DNA of 64,000 nt, from assembly GCF_000194945.1 (NCBI RefSeq), contig NZ_GL878509.1:140208-204207 (forward strand). Direction: 5' to 3'. The stretch is from Streptococcus sanguinis SK1 = NCTC 7863. GTDB taxonomy: Bacteria; Bacillota; Bacilli; Lactobacillales; Streptococcaceae. Position numbers and translations under genes: made by a program. Shown one piece after another: positions 20,085-28,546 of this stretch. Under the pieces are notes generated by a model. The model searched no databases. It was not told the DNA's origin and saw only the letters and a program-made list of their open reading frames with translations. Position 1 is the stretch's first letter; each line of letters begins with the position of its first letter.

Positions 20085-22223
20085 TTATTCTGCTTGCTTG
20101 TCTTCTTCAGATGCGTCAGCACCCTTTTCACGAATAACTAAGACACCATCTTCCAAATCGGCTGTCAAGTGCTTAGCATCTAGATTGTCTAAGTGGAAGT
20201 CAGTCACCTTGTCACGAATTTGCTGCTCAATGACACGGCGCAGCGGACGAACACCCATGACTTGGTCATAACCAGCGTCGCGCAGGAATTCCTTAGCTGC
20301 ATCAGATACAGCCAGATCAATTTCTTTCTTGCTCAAGGTTTGATTTACTTCGATCAGCATGAGATTAACAATCTCCATCAAATCTTCTTTCTTGAGATGA
20401 GAGAACTCAATAACCGCGTTGAAACGATTGAGGAATTCTGGACGGAAGTAAGCTTTGAGTCGATCCATCAGATCAGGTTTTTCAGCATCCTCTTCCAAGC
20501 CTGCTTCATATCCAAATCCAGCATTGGAAGTCGCAATAATAACCGTATTCTTGAAGTTGACTGTATTCCCTTGACCATCTGTCAAACGACCGTCATCCAG
20601 AACTTGAAGGAGAAGGGTAATCACTTGTGGATCAGCCTTTTCAATCTCATCCAAGAGAATGATAGAGTAAGGATTGCGACGCACACGCTCGGTCAAGGTG
20701 TTGTTGTTATCATCATAGCCGACATAGCCTGCAGTCGTACCAATCAGCTTGGAAACAGCAGTCCGGTCGGAGTATTCTGACATATCCAGACGGATGATGG
20801 CTTCCTTGGTACCGAACATATCCAGAGCCAGTTGCTTAGCAAGCTCAGTCTTACCAACACCAGTTGGTCCAACAAAGAGGAAACTTCCGATTGGACGGTT
20901 GCCTTCATCAAATCCTGCACGGTTACGGCGTATAGCTCTAGCCACGGCTTCTACAGCCTTATCTTGGCCAATCACTTTAGCTTTGAGACGGTCACTCATG
21001 CCCTTGAGGCGCTCAATGTCGCTGGCACCCATCTGAGATACTGGTACACCCGTCATCCGTTCAACAGACTCTGCTACGTCGTTGACCGTAGCTGTCACCT
21101 TCATATCCTCAGTGTGATTTTGAATTTTCTTTTCTAGCTCTTCAATGCGAGTCTTAGCATTCAGAGCTGCTTCATAATCTTCTTTCTCAACAGCCGCTTC
21201 CTGTTTGTCTTTCTGTTCAGCAATCTCATTTTCAACCGCATGAACATCAGTCACTGGATGCTGGGCTGCCAAGTGGGCAGCAGTCACGTCGACCAGGTCA
21301 ATCGCCTTGTCTGGCAGGCTCCGTTGTGGAATATACTGGACAGAGTAGTCCACAGCCGCTTTCAGCACTTCATCTGGCAGGATGACATTGTGGTGCTTTT
21401 CATACAGGTCACGAATACCTTGAAGGATCTGATAGGTATCTTCGGCAGACGGTGCATTAACCTTGACTTCATTGAAACGACGAGCTAAAGCTGCATTTTT
21501 AAGGATAGTATTGCGGTACTCATCCTGAGTAGTAGCTCCGATGACGGTTAACTCACCACGAGAAAGCGCTGGTTTGAGAATATCCGCCATGCCCTTAGAG
21601 CCACTATCTCCACCGATAGATCCTGCTCCTAGGATTTGATGGATTTCATCAAAGAAGAGGATAATGTTGCCGGCTTCCTTGACTTCATTGACCAAGTTTT
21701 GGATATTTTCTTCAAAGCTACCACGATATTGGGTTCCAGCTTCCAGACCGGAAATATCAACAGAAATAATTTCCTTATTCTTGATAGCCGCTGGCACATC
21801 ACCGTTGACGATAGCCTGAGCCAATCCTTCTACGACAGCTGTCTTACCAACTCCGGCGTCTCCGACCAATACAGGATTGTTCTTGGTTCGGCGAGAAAGG
21901 ATTTCAGCTGTTTCTTGGATTTCCTTATTGCGCCCAATGACTGGATCTAACTTTCCATCACGCGCTTCCTGAGTCAGATTGCGACCCAGTTTAGCCAGGA
22001 TACCATCCTGCTTAGGTCCTTGAGCAGCAGTCTGGCCAGTCTGCTCACCTACTCCTTGACCAGGGAGCTTACCAGTAGCCCGGTACTGAGCAAACTCTTC
22101 CGGTGTGACCTCTCTACCATTAATCAAGTAGCGCCGGTGTTCGCTGTTGTAGCCACCCATGCGCCCCATAAGTTGGTTGAAAAGGTCGTCCATATTATTA
22201 AAATTGTTGTAGTTGTTGTTCAT
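20085..22223 (-). CDS. clpL: ClpL, AAA+ stress chaperone/unfoldase
   Basis: HSP100 protein without a partner-binding ClpP loop, typical of ClpL in streptococci, which protects and disaggregates proteins in heat and acid stress. 712 residues. The short Asn/Met-rich N-terminus ([19 protein letters not shown]) is characteristic. AAA module 1 has Walker A GDAGVGKT and Walker [11 protein letters not shown] short coiled-coil middle domain follows (about 330-385, [22 protein letters not shown]). AAA module 2 has GPTGVGKT, the ILLDEIEKA box and the sensor region TSNAGFG. GAGG lies eight bases upstream of the ATG. It has a long leader with repeats and an inverted repeat at the likely transcription start. 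Confidence 0.95.
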   Translation of the reverse strand: MNNNYNNFNNMDDLFNQLMGRMGGYNSEHRRYLINGREVTPEEFAQYRATGKLPGQGVGEQTGQTAAQGPKQDGILAKLGRNLTQEARDGKLDPVIGRNKEIQETAEILSRRTKNNPVLVGDAGVGKTAVVEGLAQAIVNGDVPAAIKNKEIISVDISGLEAGTQYRGSFEENIQNLVNEVKEAGNIILFFDEIHQILGAGSIGGDSGSKGMADILKPALSRGELTVIGATTQDEYRNTILKNAALARRFNEVKVNAPSAEDTYQILQGIRDLYEKHHNVILPDEVLKAAVDYSVQYIPQRSLPDKAIDLVDVTAAHLAAQHPVTDVHAVENEIAEQKDKQEAAVEKEDYEAALNAKTRIEELEKKIQNHTEDMKVTATVNDVAESVERMTGVPVSQMGASDIERLKGMSDRLKAKVIGQDKAVEAVARAIRRNRAGFDEGNRPIGSFLFVGPTGVGKTELAKQLALDMFGTKEAIIRLDMSEYSDRTAVSKLIGTTAGYVGYDDNNNTLTERVRRNPYSIILLDEIEKADPQVITLLLQVLDDGRLTDGQGNTVNFKNTVIIATSNAGFGYEAGLEEDAEKPDLMDRLKAYFRPEFLNRFNAVIEFSHLKKEDLMEIVNLMLIEVNQTLSKKEIDLAVSDAAKEFLRDAGYDQVMGVRPLRRVIEQQIRDKVTDFHLDNLDAKHLTADLEDGVLVIREKGADASEEDKQAE

Positions 22224-22508
22224 AGCATTACCTCGCTTTTTTCATATTTTGCTTTACATAATTTTTATTTTTACTAAAGTTTGAGATAAGAAATCTCTTC
22301 CTTATCTACTATAAATTTTCATTTGGGAGATCTTCTCCTATCTATTATTTTACATAACTTATTCTCTTTTCAAAAATCAAGACTGATTCAGTCTCTATTT
22401 TTATGAGTGATTTGATCTCTTTCGGAAGAAGATGATCTTACATAATTTTTAATCCTCCCAAAAATAATCGCCTTCCGGCTATATTCACATCTTCTGATTA
22501 AATTTACG

Positions 22509-22526
22509 TAAACTTTTTTGTTTACA
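22509..22526. promoter_or_regulatory. Inverted repeat at clpL start site
   Basis: GTAAAC-TTTTTT-GTTTAC is a perfect 6-base dyad lying about 8 bases downstream of the clpL -10, where transcription should start. It is a candidate repressor site. It does not match the CtsR direct repeat (GGTCAAA) or CIRCE that I would expect for clp genes. Confidence 0.45.
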
Positions 22527-22533
22527 GTTGTAA

Positions 22534-22562
22534 TTTTATCATGACAGAATTTATTTGTCAAT
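22534..22562 (-). promoter_or_regulatory. clpL promoter
   Basis: TTGACA (22557-22562), a 17-base spacer and TAAAAT (22534-22539) on the minus strand. The leader to the ATG would be about 300 bases. Confidence 0.7.
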
Positions 22563-22655
22563 AGATTTTACATAATTTTTTAAAATAAATTTACAAATGT
22601 AATCAAAATTTTGGTTTAGGCTCTTTTCATTCCTATAAAGACGCTTTTTTATAAT

Positions 22656-22682
22656 AAAAATCTGGACATAGTCCAGATTTTA
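22656..22682 (-). terminator. Terminator of the methyltransferase-ABC operon
   Basis: On the minus strand AAATCTGGAC and GTCCAGATTT form a stem followed by TTATTAT. It overlaps the stop codon of the ATPase gene. Confidence 0.8.
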
Positions 22683-23444
22683 AATCATATACTCTACACT
22701 ATAGCTGGCATCCGACAGAATACGGGACAGAAACTGTTTGGTCCGTTCTTCCTTCGGACTAGAGAAGAATTCCTGAGGAGGATTTTCTTCAATTATGTGG
22801 CCTCCGTCCATAAAGATGACATGGTTGGCCACATCGCGGGCAAAGCTCATCTCGTGGGTCACAACGACCATGGTCACTCCCTCCTGAGCCAGCTGCTTCA
22901 TGACACTAAGAACTTCGCCGACCAGTTCCGGATCTAGCGCCGAAGTTGGTTCATCCAGCAGGATAACGTCTGGCTTGACAGCAATGGCGCGGGCAATCCC
23001 AATCCGCTGCTGCTGGCCGCCTGATAGCTGGGAAGGATAGTAGTCTTTGTAGGCCAAGAGACCCACGCGCTTCAAGGACTCTTCCGCAATCTCAAGCGCT
23101 TCTTCCCTCGGTATCTTACGAGCGATCACTAAGCCTTCTAAGATATTTTCAAGGGCTGTTTTATTGGCAAAGAGATTATAATGCTGGAAGACAAAGGCCG
23201 TCTTTCTACGGATTTCTAAAATCTCCTTTTTGCTGAGCTTAGCCAAATCATAGTCTTTACCAGACAGAGTCAGCTGGCCGCCATCCGCTTTTTCTAAGTG
23301 ATTCAGACAGCGCAGAAATGTTGTTTTCCCAGAGCCTGAGGGTCCTAGAATAACCACAACATCACCTTGATTGACCTTGAGACTGACATCTGCCAGCACC
23401 TGATGCTCTCCAAACCGTTTGGAGATATGTTTTACTTCTAACAT
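22680..23444 (-). CDS. Polar amino-acid type ABC transporter ATPase
   Basis: 254-residue cytosolic ATPase of the GlnQ/TcyC/YxeO type that powers import. Motifs: Walker [10 protein letters not shown] (about 34-42), Q-loop FVFQHYNLF, signature LSGGQQQR (about 140-147), Walker [12 protein letters not shown] and switch histidine VVTHEM. It follows the second permease by 12 bases and is the last gene of the operon. Substrate cannot be read from the ATPase. Paralogues in cystine and glutamine systems look the same. Confidence 0.93.
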   Translation of the reverse strand: MLEVKHISKRFGEHQVLADVSLKVNQGDVVVILGPSGSGKTTFLRCLNHLEKADGGQLTLSGKDYDLAKLSKKEILEIRRKTAFVFQHYNLFANKTALENILEGLVIARKIPREEALEIAEESLKRVGLLAYKDYYPSQLSGGQQQRIGIARAIAVKPDVILLDEPTSALDPELVGEVLSVMKQLAQEGVTMVVVTHEMSFARDVANHVIFMDGGHIIEENPPQEFFSSPKEERTKQFLSRILSDASYSVEYMI

Positions 23445-23456
23445 AATCTTTCCTTC

Positions 23457-24143
23457 CTAAGCAAGAGCGTAGCGCTTTTCCAAGCCCCTAAACATCCACT
23501 GAATCAAGCCACAAATAATGAGATAAATAACAAAAATCACCAGATAAGACTCTGAATACTGGTAAGAATGGGAGGCTTCTATCTTAGCCAGGGCTGTGAT
23601 ATCCTTGACTGTCATGACAAATACCAGCGAGGTTCCCTTGACTAGATTGATAACCAGATTGGCCAGATTGGGCAGGGCAGAGCGCAGAGCCTGAGGAAAA
23701 ACAATCCTCCGATAGGCTTGAAAATTCGTTAAACCAATCGCTTGAGCCGCTTCTAACTGTCCTTTATCCACTGTCAATATGGCAGAGCGCAGTATTTCCG
23801 ACAAACTGCCTGTCGTCATCAGGCTATAGATGATGAAAGCATAGTAAAGTGGATTGAACTTAAAGACGTCTACCTGACTGCCCAGATTTTTAAAAATTTG
23901 ATTCAGTAAGCTAGGAAAAAGACTATAGAAAAAGAGAATGAGCAAAATGGGAGGTGTCGCCCGAATAAAGGCCAGATAAACCACCGAAAAGGTCCGAACA
24001 CCCCGAACTTTATAAATCTGCCCCAGAGCTAGAAGCAGAGCCGGAATAAAGCTGAGCAGAATAGCCACCACCATAATGATCAAGGTTACTGGTATGCCTT
24101 TCAACGTTACCAGAAAGGTATTTACAATATAATTCAAATCCAT
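23457..24143 (-). CDS. Amino-acid ABC transporter permease
   Basis: 228-residue membrane protein of the HisMQ type with about five helices. The EAA loop that contacts the ATPase is AAQAIGLTNFQAYRRIVFPQALRSALP (about 134-160). AGGAG lies before the ATG, three bases after the first permease stop. The two permeases probably form a heterodimer. Confidence 0.9.
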   Translation of the reverse strand: MDLNYIVNTFLVTLKGIPVTLIIMVVAILLSFIPALLLALGQIYKVRGVRTFSVVYLAFIRATPPILLILFFYSLFPSLLNQIFKNLGSQVDVFKFNPLYYAFIIYSLMTTGSLSEILRSAILTVDKGQLEAAQAIGLTNFQAYRRIVFPQALRSALPNLANLVINLVKGTSLVFVMTVKDITALAKIEASHSYQYSESYLVIFVIYLIICGLIQWMFRGLEKRYALA

Positions 24144-24146
24144 GCT

Positions 24147-24839
24147 TTACCTCTCCTTGACTGTCAGACTTTTTTCCAGAAGCTGGGAAGCCAGCGAAAC
24201 CACTAGGGCAATCCCCCAGTAAATCAAGGCCACCGCTGTATAGGTTTCTAGGGAATAATTGCCCAGATTCCGACTGATGAGATTTTGCCCTGCTCCCATG
24301 ACATCCACTGCCCCAATCGTATAAGCCAGCGCAGCATCTCGCATGAGATTAAGAAGGGCGGTAGTGAGATTGGGCAGGGCGATGCGAAACGCCTGTGGCA
24401 GGACAATACGCAGAAAAGTCTGCAGCGGTGTCAAGCCAATACTGAGACCTGCCTCAGTCTGTCCCTTGGGAACAGCAAGATAGGCTGCCTTGAAGACTTC
24501 CGCAATCATAGCCGCAAAGAGCAGAATCATGGTGATGATAACAAAAACAGTACGCGACCAATTATTGATATCCAGCCCCAGCCACCATTCTAAAAACTCT
24601 GGAATGCCATAAAAAACCAAGAAAAGTAAGACAATAGGCGGCGTACATCTAAGGATAAATATATATCCTCTAGCCAGGCCAGCAAAAGACTGTTCCTCGG
24701 CAATCTGAGCCCAAGCCAACAGACCACCCAGTAAGGAGCCAATCAAAGCTGTCACAAACATAATCCATAAAGTGGTCGGCAGAGCCTGCAACAGACTAGG
24801 CAGCAGGCCAAAGACACGGGACAAGTCATACGAGACCAT
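24147..24839 (-). CDS. Amino-acid ABC transporter permease
   Basis: About 230-residue HisMQ-type permease. The EAA loop is TEAGLSIGLTPLQTFLRIVLPQAFRIALP. ATG 24839 was chosen because AAGGAG lies nine bases before it; an in-frame TTG seven codons earlier overlaps that site. It pairs with the second permease. The 207-base gap to the binding-protein gene holds no terminator that I can see. Confidence 0.9.
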   Translation of the reverse strand: MVSYDLSRVFGLLPSLLQALPTTLWIMFVTALIGSLLGGLLAWAQIAEEQSFAGLARGYIFILRCTPPIVLLFLVFYGIPEFLEWWLGLDINNWSRTVFVIITMILLFAAMIAEVFKAAYLAVPKGQTEAGLSIGLTPLQTFLRIVLPQAFRIALPNLTTALLNLMRDAALAYTIGAVDVMGAGQNLISRNLGNYSLETYTAVALIYWGIALVVSLASQLLEKSLTVKER

Positions 24840-25046
24840 AATTTTCTTCTCCTTCGACAATGATTAGATAGAATAAGCTTCTCTTGGACGGGCGCTTTCA
24901 GCTTGGAGCAACCATGCTCTCGCCTAGCTATCCTCTTTGAAAATTCCTTCAAACAGCAGCAAGGTCAGCTTAGAAGCCACCAACTCTATTTTCAGCCAGC
25001 TTCTCAGTCAGCCTTTTGATTTTCCATAATCAGCAGACAGCAGCAA

Positions 25047-25931
25047 CTAATCCTTGTCCACATAAGAGAAGACATCCTCTCCGAAATACTTTTCAGATAG
25101 TTTAGCCAAGGTTCCGTCTTTTTCCAGTTCCTTAATTGCCTTCTCGTATGCCTTGGCAAATTCTTCATTCTTTTCGTTTTTATGCAGCAGGGGATAGGTC
25201 GGAATCCCCTTGTAAGGGAACCAAGTCAGTTGATCCGCATACTGATGGTAAGAACCTTCTTTATCTGTCACAGCTTTTTCAAAAGACAGCTTGATGTCAA
25301 AGAAAGCATCGTAGCGCCCTTCCAGAACCCAAGCATAAGCATCAGCTACCTTGAAGGACTCTGCTGCAGTCAAATCAATAGGAGCACCGCTATGCTTCTG
25401 ATTATACTCTTCGATAACCGCCCATTGAGCATTCTGCGGAGAAATCGGTACCAACTTGCCCTTTTCCTTGGCAAAATCATCAATGGTCTTGTATTTTTCA
25501 GCGTCTTCCTTGCGGATAGTGAAACCGATAATGCTAGCGCCGATTGGGCTTTCTGGAATGATGAACTTCTTCGCCCGCTCTTCAGTGTACCATGCTCCCT
25601 TGGTTCCAATATCATATTTCCCAGATTCCAAACCGACTAAAAGATCTTCATCACTGGTACCAGTATATTCAAACTGATAGTCTGGCAGCTTTTCATCAAT
25701 GGCCTTGAGAACAGCAACTTCATAGCCATCTGACTCGCCTTTTTCGTCCACAAAGTCATAAGGAACATAGTTCTGTGTATGTGCCACTTTCAATGTCGTG
25801 ACCTTGCCACTGCCTGATGCAGAGCTGCTCGTCTTGCTAGATGAAGCACCTGTCAAGGTTCGCCCCAAATAAGTCGCCACTACAATAGCAATCACTGCTG
25901 CTCCACCAATAATCCATTTTTTCTTGCTCAT
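25047..25931 (-). CDS. Amino-acid type substrate-binding protein without lipobox
   Basis: 294-residue periplasmic-fold (family 3) binding protein. The N-terminus is a membrane segment (about 4-24, WIIGGAAVIAIVVATYLG) with no cysteine, so it is anchored by an uncleaved helix or released, not lipidated. A Ser-rich linker follows, then TLKVAHTQNYVPYDFVDEKGESDGYEVAV, the usual start of ligand lobe 1, and the DIGTKGAWYTEERAKKF hinge region. It resembles cystine and S-compound binders such as YxeM/TcyA. It lies 15 bases downstream of the first methyltransferase-like gene, so the two are cotranscribed. Confidence 0.88.
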   Translation of the reverse strand: MSKKKWIIGGAAVIAIVVATYLGRTLTGASSSKTSSSASGSGKVTTLKVAHTQNYVPYDFVDEKGESDGYEVAVLKAIDEKLPDYQFEYTGTSDEDLLVGLESGKYDIGTKGAWYTEERAKKFIIPESPIGASIIGFTIRKEDAEKYKTIDDFAKEKGKLVPISPQNAQWAVIEEYNQKHSGAPIDLTAAESFKVADAYAWVLEGRYDAFFDIKLSFEKAVTDKEGSYHQYADQLTWFPYKGIPTYPLLHKNEKNEEFAKAYEKAIKELEKDGTLAKLSEKYFGEDVFSYVDKD

Positions 25932-25946
25932 TCTTTCGCCTCCTTC

Positions 25947-26948
25947 TTATGCTAAACTTGCTGCTTGGCGAACCCACTGAATCCGCTCTGCTTCAATATC
26001 GCTTGGAATAGTACAGTCAGCCCCGATAATCAAAGCTACCTTGCCAGCCTCTGCTATCAGCCGCTTGGTCTCGTCTTGAATAACTGCTTGACTGCCCGTG
26101 TAGAGCAGGCCTTCCTTGCCATTTTCAAAGCCACCCAAGACAGTACGACCGCCAAACAATTTCCGGCCCTCCGCTAGGCTGATGCCTTCTGGCCCCACTG
26201 CCCAGTTGATGACCTGAGCTGGATAGTCAGTAAAAAGATGAACATCATTTCGCGCGCCTTCGTAACCGCAAATGTGCAGGATATTCACTCCGCCAGCCGC
26301 ATTGGCTGCTTCCAGCACCGCCAATTCACTAGGAGCAATAAAAGCCTTATAGTCTTCAGCCGACACCCGCGCATCCTGAATGCTCTGAACGCTGAGGTAG
26401 ATTCCATCCGCACCAGCTTCCTTGATAATCCGCTCCGTCAGAGCTGCAATATCTTGAGCAATCACATCCAGCACCCGCTTCGTGAGCACCGCATCCTCCA
26501 CCAAGAAATCTGCAATGATATCATCTCCACCAGCAACCTTACCGATCAACCATTTGAAGTAGGTCACTGGCGCAAAAATATTGTAAATAGCGACCAAGTC
26601 TTCTGTAAATCCAGCCCTAATCTTCTGAACCAGTTCCACTTGCTCACTAATCCAAGGGTGGTCAGCACCTAGCGGCTCAATATCTGCTAAGTCTTTTATA
26701 GATTGGACTTTTTTCAAGCGTTCATTAGGATAGGCAAAATAACCATCACTCATCAGCTTGATAAAGTCTGGCTCGACTTCTGCCAGAAAAGCTTGATGGC
26801 CAGCCAGATTTTTCTCAATAATGGCCTGATTTCCAAAACCTACCAGCCACTCATCCTCGTTGGTAAAATGATGCCAGAAACCAACTGGCACTCGGTCAAC
26901 GGGCTCTCCTCTGAAGGCCTTCAGTACTAATTCTCTTTTTGAAGTCAT
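25947..26948 (-). CDS. URO-D superfamily zinc methyltransferase-like protein (copy 1)
   Basis: 333 residues. The fold is uroporphyrinogen-decarboxylase-like, but the HemE signature MRQAGR is absent: the matching N-terminal stretch reads RVPVGFWHHF. Instead, HIC (His225, Cys227) and ADC (Cys312) form the HxC...C zinc site of MtaA/MtbA-type cobamide methyltransferases and related thiol methyltransferases. It is thus probably a zinc-dependent methyl-transferring or thiol-handling enzyme and not heme synthesis, and no other heme genes are seen. About 60% identical by eye to copy 2. No corrinoid protein is encoded nearby. Confidence 0.75.
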   Translation of the reverse strand: MTSKRELVLKAFRGEPVDRVPVGFWHHFTNEDEWLVGFGNQAIIEKNLAGHQAFLAEVEPDFIKLMSDGYFAYPNERLKKVQSIKDLADIEPLGADHPWISEQVELVQKIRAGFTEDLVAIYNIFAPVTYFKWLIGKVAGGDDIIADFLVEDAVLTKRVLDVIAQDIAALTERIIKEAGADGIYLSVQSIQDARVSAEDYKAFIAPSELAVLEAANAAGGVNILHICGYEGARNDVHLFTDYPAQVINWAVGPEGISLAEGRKLFGGRTVLGGFENGKEGLLYTGSQAVIQDETKRLIAEAGKVALIIGADCTIPSDIEAERIQWVRQAASLA

Positions 26949-27031
26949 CTTTTCTCCTTTTTTATTATCCTTATCTAGCCAATGGTTTGTTTTTTAGCTT
27001 GCTCATTGAGCTAAGTCAACCTTTTAAAATT

Positions 27032-27232
27032 CTAATCCGACAAGAGCAGGGCAGCGATATCATTGGGCTGCATCAAGCCAGTTGACTGCTCAGGCAGTTT
27101 CTTGAGCGCCTGCAAATCATCTTCTTTTTTGTCTGAAGACTGATGAGCATAAATCTGACTGATGCTCAGAAAGGTTCCTATTATCAATAATATCAGAGCA
27201 AGAGCAGCAAGCATTTTTTGATACCGATTCAT
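27032..27232 (-). CDS. Secreted or anchored 66-residue peptide
   Basis: 66 residues. Basic start, hydrophobic run (about 7-25) and a possible cleavage site after IYA (29|30). The remaining 37 residues are polar, with HQSSDKKEDDLQALKKLPEQ and the tail DIAALLLSD. AAGGAGG lies seven bases before the ATG, a strong site, so the gene is real. It lies between the two methyltransferase-like genes. No family is recognised. It may be a membrane-bound accessory peptide of the transporter or a signal. Confidence 0.65.
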   Translation of the reverse strand: MNRYQKMLAALALILLIIGTFLSISQIYAHQSSDKKEDDLQALKKLPEQSTGLMQPNDIAALLLSD

Positions 27233-27287
27233 CTATCTTCCTCCTTGAAAGAGTTGAAAATTGCTCTTTAGGACTTTGGCAATTCCA

Positions 27288-28295
27288 TCAGAACTGATTA
27301 GCTGCCTGGCGGATCCAGTCCAATCTTTCTATTTCAAAATCATCTGGTACAGTACAGTCAGCCCCTAGAATCACTCCCTGACTGCCAGCTGCAGCCAGCA
27401 ACCGCTTGGTCTCATCCTCTAATTCTGCACGACTGCCTGTATTTAGAAGAGCTGCTCTGCTATTTTCGAAGCCCCCAAGGACAGTCTGACCGCCAAAGAG
27501 CTTGCGCCCTTCCGCTAGGCTGACACCCTCATGGTGAGTTGCCCAGTTAAAGACTTGAGCCGGATAGTCTTTGAACAGTTCCAAATCATTGCTGGCTCCT
27601 TCAAAGCCGCAGATGTGGAGGATATTCACTCCGCCAGCCGCATTTGCCGCTTCCAAAACCTTAACCGTACTGGGCTCAATATAACTACGATAACTAGCCG
27701 CATCTACCCGGCCGTCTTGGATTTGCTGTGTACTGAGATAAATCCCCTCAGTGCCCGCTTCCTCAATGATACGTCTAGTCAAAATAGCAATATCGCCGGC
27801 AATGACATCCAAAACTTGTCCTGTCAGCTCGGGATTCTCTGCTAAAAAATCTGCAATTTCTCTATCTCCTCGTGACCCTTCCCTGCGGAACCAGCGCTTG
27901 AGATAGGTGACCGGCGCAAAGATATTGTAGAAGGAAGCGAGGTCCTCCGGATAGCTTGCCTTTACAGCCTTCACCATCTCAATCTGCTGCTCAATCCAAG
28001 GATGATGCTCACCGATAGACTGAATAGCTGCCAAGTCCCGAATGGACTCAACATGATCCGAATAAAGCGCGCTAGGATACTTAAAGAAGCCATCGCTCAT
28101 AATCTTGACAAAATCTGGCCGTGCAGCTCGAACATAAGCAGCATGCCCCTCAACACTTTTATTGAAAATCACTGGATTGTTCAGGCCCAGCATCTTTTCC
28201 TCTTGGCTTACAAAGTGAAACCAAAAACCAACAGGCACTCGGTCAACTTCTTCACCCCGAAAAGCTCTCAGCACTAATTCTTTCTTGCTGACCAT
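27288..28295 (-). CDS. URO-D superfamily zinc methyltransferase-like protein (copy 2)
   Basis: 335 residues from the ATG at 28295, where GGAGG lies five bases upstream; an earlier in-frame ATG has no such site. It has the same layout as copy 1, with His227, Cys229 and Cys314 of the zinc motif preserved and no HemE signature. Differences cluster at 130-150 (RRFR/GSRGDR insert), near what would be the active-site mouth, so the two copies may use different substrates or work as a heterodimer. First gene of the seven-gene operon. Confidence 0.75.
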   Translation of the reverse strand: MVSKKELVLRAFRGEEVDRVPVGFWFHFVSQEEKMLGLNNPVIFNKSVEGHAAYVRAARPDFVKIMSDGFFKYPSALYSDHVESIRDLAAIQSIGEHHPWIEQQIEMVKAVKASYPEDLASFYNIFAPVTYLKRWFRREGSRGDREIADFLAENPELTGQVLDVIAGDIAILTRRIIEEAGTEGIYLSTQQIQDGRVDAASYRSYIEPSTVKVLEAANAAGGVNILHICGFEGASNDLELFKDYPAQVFNWATHHEGVSLAEGRKLFGGQTVLGGFENSRAALLNTGSRAELEDETKRLLAAAGSQGVILGADCTVPDDFEIERLDWIRQAANQF

Positions 28296-28348
28296 TACTT
28301 CCTCCTTCTTTGAATTTGTAATATATCTTACCATCCTCTCTTTCTCCT

Positions 28349-28365
28349 GGGAAATATATTTTCCC
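28349..28365. promoter_or_regulatory. Inverted repeat upstream of methyltransferase-ABC operon
   Basis: GGGAAA-TATAT-TTTCCC is a perfect dyad 54 bases upstream of the first ATG. On the minus strand it covers a possible -10 (TATATT) with a weak -35 (TTTAAT) 17 bases upstream. It is a candidate operator for this operon. Confidence 0.5.
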
Positions 28366-28405
28366 TATCAGCCTGATTAAAAATATTTATCAAAGCAAAA
28401 TAAAA

Positions 28406-28430
28406 AAGCTAGACTAAGCTAGCTTTTTCA
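28406..28430 (-). terminator. Terminator after luciferase-like monooxygenase gene
   Basis: AAAAAGCTAG and CTAGCTTTTT form a stem with T run on the minus strand, separating the monooxygenase gene from the downstream operon. Confidence 0.75.
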
Positions 28431-28546
28431 AGGCTTCTCAGACTCTGCTGAACAACCTTATTTTTTGTACCTTTTTTAGATAAGTACCATATATATTTTC
28501 TATAGACGAGATAGGTAATTTTTATCAAAAAACTGCTACTCCGATC

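Larger units (their letters stand above)
22253..22580. repeat. Repeated TTTACATAATTTTT motif in clpL leader and promoter
   Basis: TTTACATAATTTTT occurs at 22253-22266 and 22567-22580, CTTACATAATTTTT at about 22437-22450, and a shorter TTTACATAA at 22349-22357. Spacings are about 96, 89 and 129 bases. Two other stems lie in the leader: AGATAAG (22284-22290) with CTTATCT (22301-22307), and GGAGA (22326-22330) with TCTCC (22334-22338). The whole 455-base region holds no gene and probably forms a long regulated leader. Confidence 0.5.

Noticed and set aside
22224..22562. CtsR or CIRCE heat-shock site for clpL
   Set aside because: No GGTCAAA direct repeat or TTAGCACTC inverted repeat was found in the leader or promoter.
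24861..25046. A gene or terminator between the binding protein and permease genes
   Set aside because: The 186-base gap shows no ORF with a start site or clear hairpin.
25947..28334. HemE (uroporphyrinogen decarboxylase) as the function of the two URO-D genes
   Set aside because: The porphyrin signature is missing, zinc-site cysteines are present, and no other heme genes are seen.
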